This document shows, in pieces, positions 61,701 through 64,000 of a stretch of 64,000 nucleotides of DNA (position 1 is its first letter; every line of letters starts with the position of its first letter). A program made the translations under genes and the position numbers. The stretch comes from Ditylenchus dipsaci (taxonomy: Eukaryota; Nematoda; Chromadorea; Rhabditida; Anguinidae): NCBI GenBank assembly GCA_004194705.1, contig SADC01001184.1:620001-684000 (forward strand). The letters run 5' to 3'. The notes under the pieces were generated by a model. The model had not been told where the DNA came from, made no database searches, and worked only from the letters and a program-made list of their open reading frames with translations.

Positions 61701-64000
61701 TTTTGACTAAAATTTTAAAAATAAAAAAAAATTTTGGATCCCTAAAAAGGCCAAATTTTTTAAAAAGGACAAATCTAAAACTTTTTATGGTGACGTGATT
61801 AATTATTTTGGTTTTGGATTTTATCTTTCGTTTAAATGCTTCTTTTAAAGTCTAAAGGACAATGGTTTTGAACGCAGTGGCATTTCCGAAATTTGAATTG
61901 TCCGGGACACTATTTTACTTAGAAATATACAACAATTATTTTCCAAATTATTTTTTGTTTGCATCTGAAATTTATTAAAGCTCAGAACCATCTGCTAACC
62001 AAGCCCGTTGCTTGACATTGATAGATCGGACGAGTTGGCACCATAACTATCTTATATCAGTTCAATTTTTCTGGACCTAAGAGATAAAATGTTAATATTA
62101 AATGAAAATTAAAAATAATTCAAACAAACATTTTTGGAGTAAAAAAGTGTCATCCGCCAATTCAAATTTCGGAAATGCAGCTGCCTTCAAAAACCATGGT
62201 TCTTTAAGTGCCCCAACTGAGGTTCTTCTGGATGAAAAAGAGGCAGTGTTGGTAGACCAAACAGCAGTTCTGCAGGATAAAAACAGTTTACCTTTTATGG
62301 CCACACCTAGTCCCCATCTCGAGAGAACTGTGGCATCTGTAAAAGAGTGGAGCCGGCGAACCACCATTGCTCCAACTACCACTGTCCATGGCTTGAGAGA
62401 CCACGAGGCAACTATTCTTCCACCACCTATAGACTTTGACTCTGGAGTTCATGATTGGAAGTCATTCACCATTTCTTCTGAGATCAGACGAAAGCCTACC
62501 TCTATTGCCTTGCCTATTGTGGACGATAGTGCAGAGGGCAGTCAGTCTACAGGCAATATTTTAGGAAAACAGATCCACATCACCATGCCTGCGGCCAGCA
62601 CCACTACCACCTCATCCACGCCTAAAAAGAAGACGAATGTGATAGACACAATATTGGCTAGAAAGCAACTGCAGAGGATTATGGTTCCACTAGGTAGTGG
62701 AATGGTTGGAGGGCGAGTGGTGGGATACAGGAACAAGGTGCTACACGCTCGAAGACAATTGACCAGGCTAGTAGATGCCAGTACCGAAATGAGAAGCAGC
62801 CAAAAGAGAAGCCTACTTGGCCACCTACATTTAAAGTAATATAATTATGCAATGCTATATAAAGATTTAATTTATTGTTTCAGATGTTCAAGAAAAACAG
62901 AAGTGCGACAGAAAAGCGGCCTGTTGCACAGTCCGAAAACTCATTTCAGAGGTATATTAACTGCTTTCAAGTTTAGAAATAATAAACAGTTTTAACTAGA
63001 ACTTTAGGTAAATTAATCGATCTTTTTTAAAATTTATTGTTAATTTGGCCAATGACTGGCCAAATTTAGTAAATTCTCAAAAAACCAACTACCTAAAAAA
63101 CAAATTTTTAGTAGTCGGTTTATTATATAATATATATTCTGCGTAAGCTTGCAAAAGAATACCTACAAAAATTTTGATTTTTCGCATTAATTGAACAGCT
63201 TTTGTAAAAGCAGAAATCCATTTTTTCGACTTTGAAAACCACATAATTTTTAAAAAAACCTGCTATTGTATTTGGCTTAAATCTTATCAATAAAAGGGCG
63301 TACCCTACCGGGAAAACCCTTAAAATATTTAGAACAACATTGGGTGTAAGCCCATCGGCCGAGGAAGAGTTTTTGGTAACTATTTCTCCAAGAACAGAAA
63401 TAAGAAGAGCACCAACAAAATTGCCTCCACCCCTGCTGCGGTCATAGATCCGTTCACGTAAATTCACACACTGCCTAATGTATTTTTTCATGACCTTCGT
63501 CATTTTTTAGTGAAACTAGTGATCCAGATGATGAGATTTTGTTAGTTAAACATAACCTTATCCTGAACTTGGAGAAGTTTTTGGATGAGAGGAAAGACCT
63601 AGTCAAACGAAAACTTGAGCTCAGGCTAGAAAAGGACCGTCTGGAAGTGTTGCGGAAGTCGAAATCAGTAGAAAAATAAATAACTTTGAATAAAAAATTG
63701 CATTTATTGTTTAGGAGTCGGACCTAAGACATCAGTTAACTGGCTACTGTGAAATATACTCTACATGCATTGACCAGATGAAGTACGTGCAAAATAAGTG
63801 TCAACAGTTGCCTGACGGTAGTGTAAGTGGACGTCTGCTGCCTGGTCTGCCAAAACGTAGATTTGGGAACTGCAATGCTAAATTGCTGGGCTCTTCCAGG
63901 TTATTGTTTTGGTCAAAAAAAAAATTTGACTGTGAAACAAATGTTATTTGGATAAGTGACTGCTCAATTTTAGCCTTTAAACTAACTTTTTTGTGGCTTA
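58723..64000 (+). CDS. Secreted cysteine-rich protein B, partial at right edge
   Basis: Paralogue of the gene at 22027. Exons: 58723-58806, 58852-58943, 58992-59033, 59093-59198, 59245-59301, 59344-59417, 59790-59921, 59968-60064, 60120-61340, 62209-62835, 62884-62951, 63511-63667, 63715-63899 and one starting at 63974. A signal peptide (MPKGQPLVFLLFIIVTLYAS, NAQQ) is followed by CNELLHCENDMMTIHKRC (C-x5-C-x10-C) and CWKAVAIIRSRCQKIRKCC then PSADFC (C-x10-C-x5-CC-x5-C). The long middle (60120-62951) is Lys/Pro/Ser/Thr-rich and basic, with SKTKKKPIVQSTTTSSTTTT and PAASTTTTSSTPKKK, probably disordered. Then come a charged, likely helical stretch (LILNLEKFLDERKDLVKRKL) and a second module, CEIYSTCIDQMKYVQNKC. 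The exon 60120-61340 changes frame near 60690-60720 and 60920, and 62209-62835 changes once near its end, as expected from missing bases. The 3' end is outside the window. Function unknown. Confidence 0.68.
61856..62203. mobile_element. TTAA MITE at the end of an intron of gene B
   Basis: The left end AGGACAATGGTTTTGAACGC and right end TTCAAAAACCATGGTTCT belong to the GGACCATGG family (compare 54519-54701). It is flanked by CTAA (61852-61855) and TTAA (62204-62207). The interior is longer than in the complete copy, so it holds an insertion or is another subfamily. The following exon starts one base after the right TTAA. Confidence 0.7.

Noticed and set aside
62102..62208. Start codon at 62102 for the large open frame
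   Set aside because: The first 36 codons are translated MITE sequence; splicing into 62209 keeps the frame of gene B and explains the rest.

Overview
The window is nuclear DNA of an invertebrate animal: AT-rich, with genes broken by many short introns (mostly 45-60 nt, GT..AG with TTTCAG/TTTTAG acceptors), and holding two genes typical of animals (MESD and MNK) beside general eukaryotic ones (exocyst Sec6, p97/VCP). Intron size and acceptor style would fit a nematode-like genome, but I cannot fix the phylum from this window.

Layout. Left edge (1-2.8 kb): a minisatellite and small repeats. 2.8-3.5 kb (+): MESD, the LRP-receptor chaperone. 3.6-21.6 kb (+): exocyst subunit Sec6/EXOC3, whose first coding exon is separated from the other exons by a 14.5-kb intron made almost entirely of nested transposons, including an apparently autonomous Mutator-like element (MULE) with a complete transposase gene on the opposite strand. 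22.0-24.4 kb (+): a secreted cysteine-rich protein of unknown family. 24.7-29.2 kb (-): p97/VCP/CDC48. 29.5-31.4 kb: a foldback element and two Harbinger-like MITEs. 31-44 kb: mostly non-coding, with scattered MITEs, upstream of and inside the 5' part of MNK (41.0-46.6 kb, +), which has two alternative first coding exons. 49.3-51.0 kb: a second MULE carrying a decayed transposase. 52.0-55.9 kb (-): an unrecognised gene with a Rap1/Myb-like N-terminus. 58.7 kb to the right edge (+): a second, larger gene of the same cysteine-rich family, cut by the window end.

The most striking content is the mobile DNA. At least eight separate elements share one design: 8-9 bp target-site duplications and long terminal inverted repeats that are themselves arrays of a short unit, different in every family. 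One encodes a DDE transposase with a Cys-rich N-terminal DNA-binding region and a C-terminal SWIM finger. Piggybac-like TTAA MITEs, Tc1-like TA MITEs, Harbinger-like TWA MITEs and tRNA-derived SINE-like repeats are inserted into and beside one another. The second interesting item is the pair of cysteine-rich genes, with strict spacing rules (C-x5-C-x10-C and C-x10-C-x5-CC-x5-C).

Most conserved genes show isolated one-base deletions inside exons. Adding six missing bases to p97 and two to the first cysteine-rich gene restores lengths divisible by three, so I read these as assembly errors, not pseudogenes. All exon boundaries were read by eye from splice signals and family knowledge; no alignment program was run.
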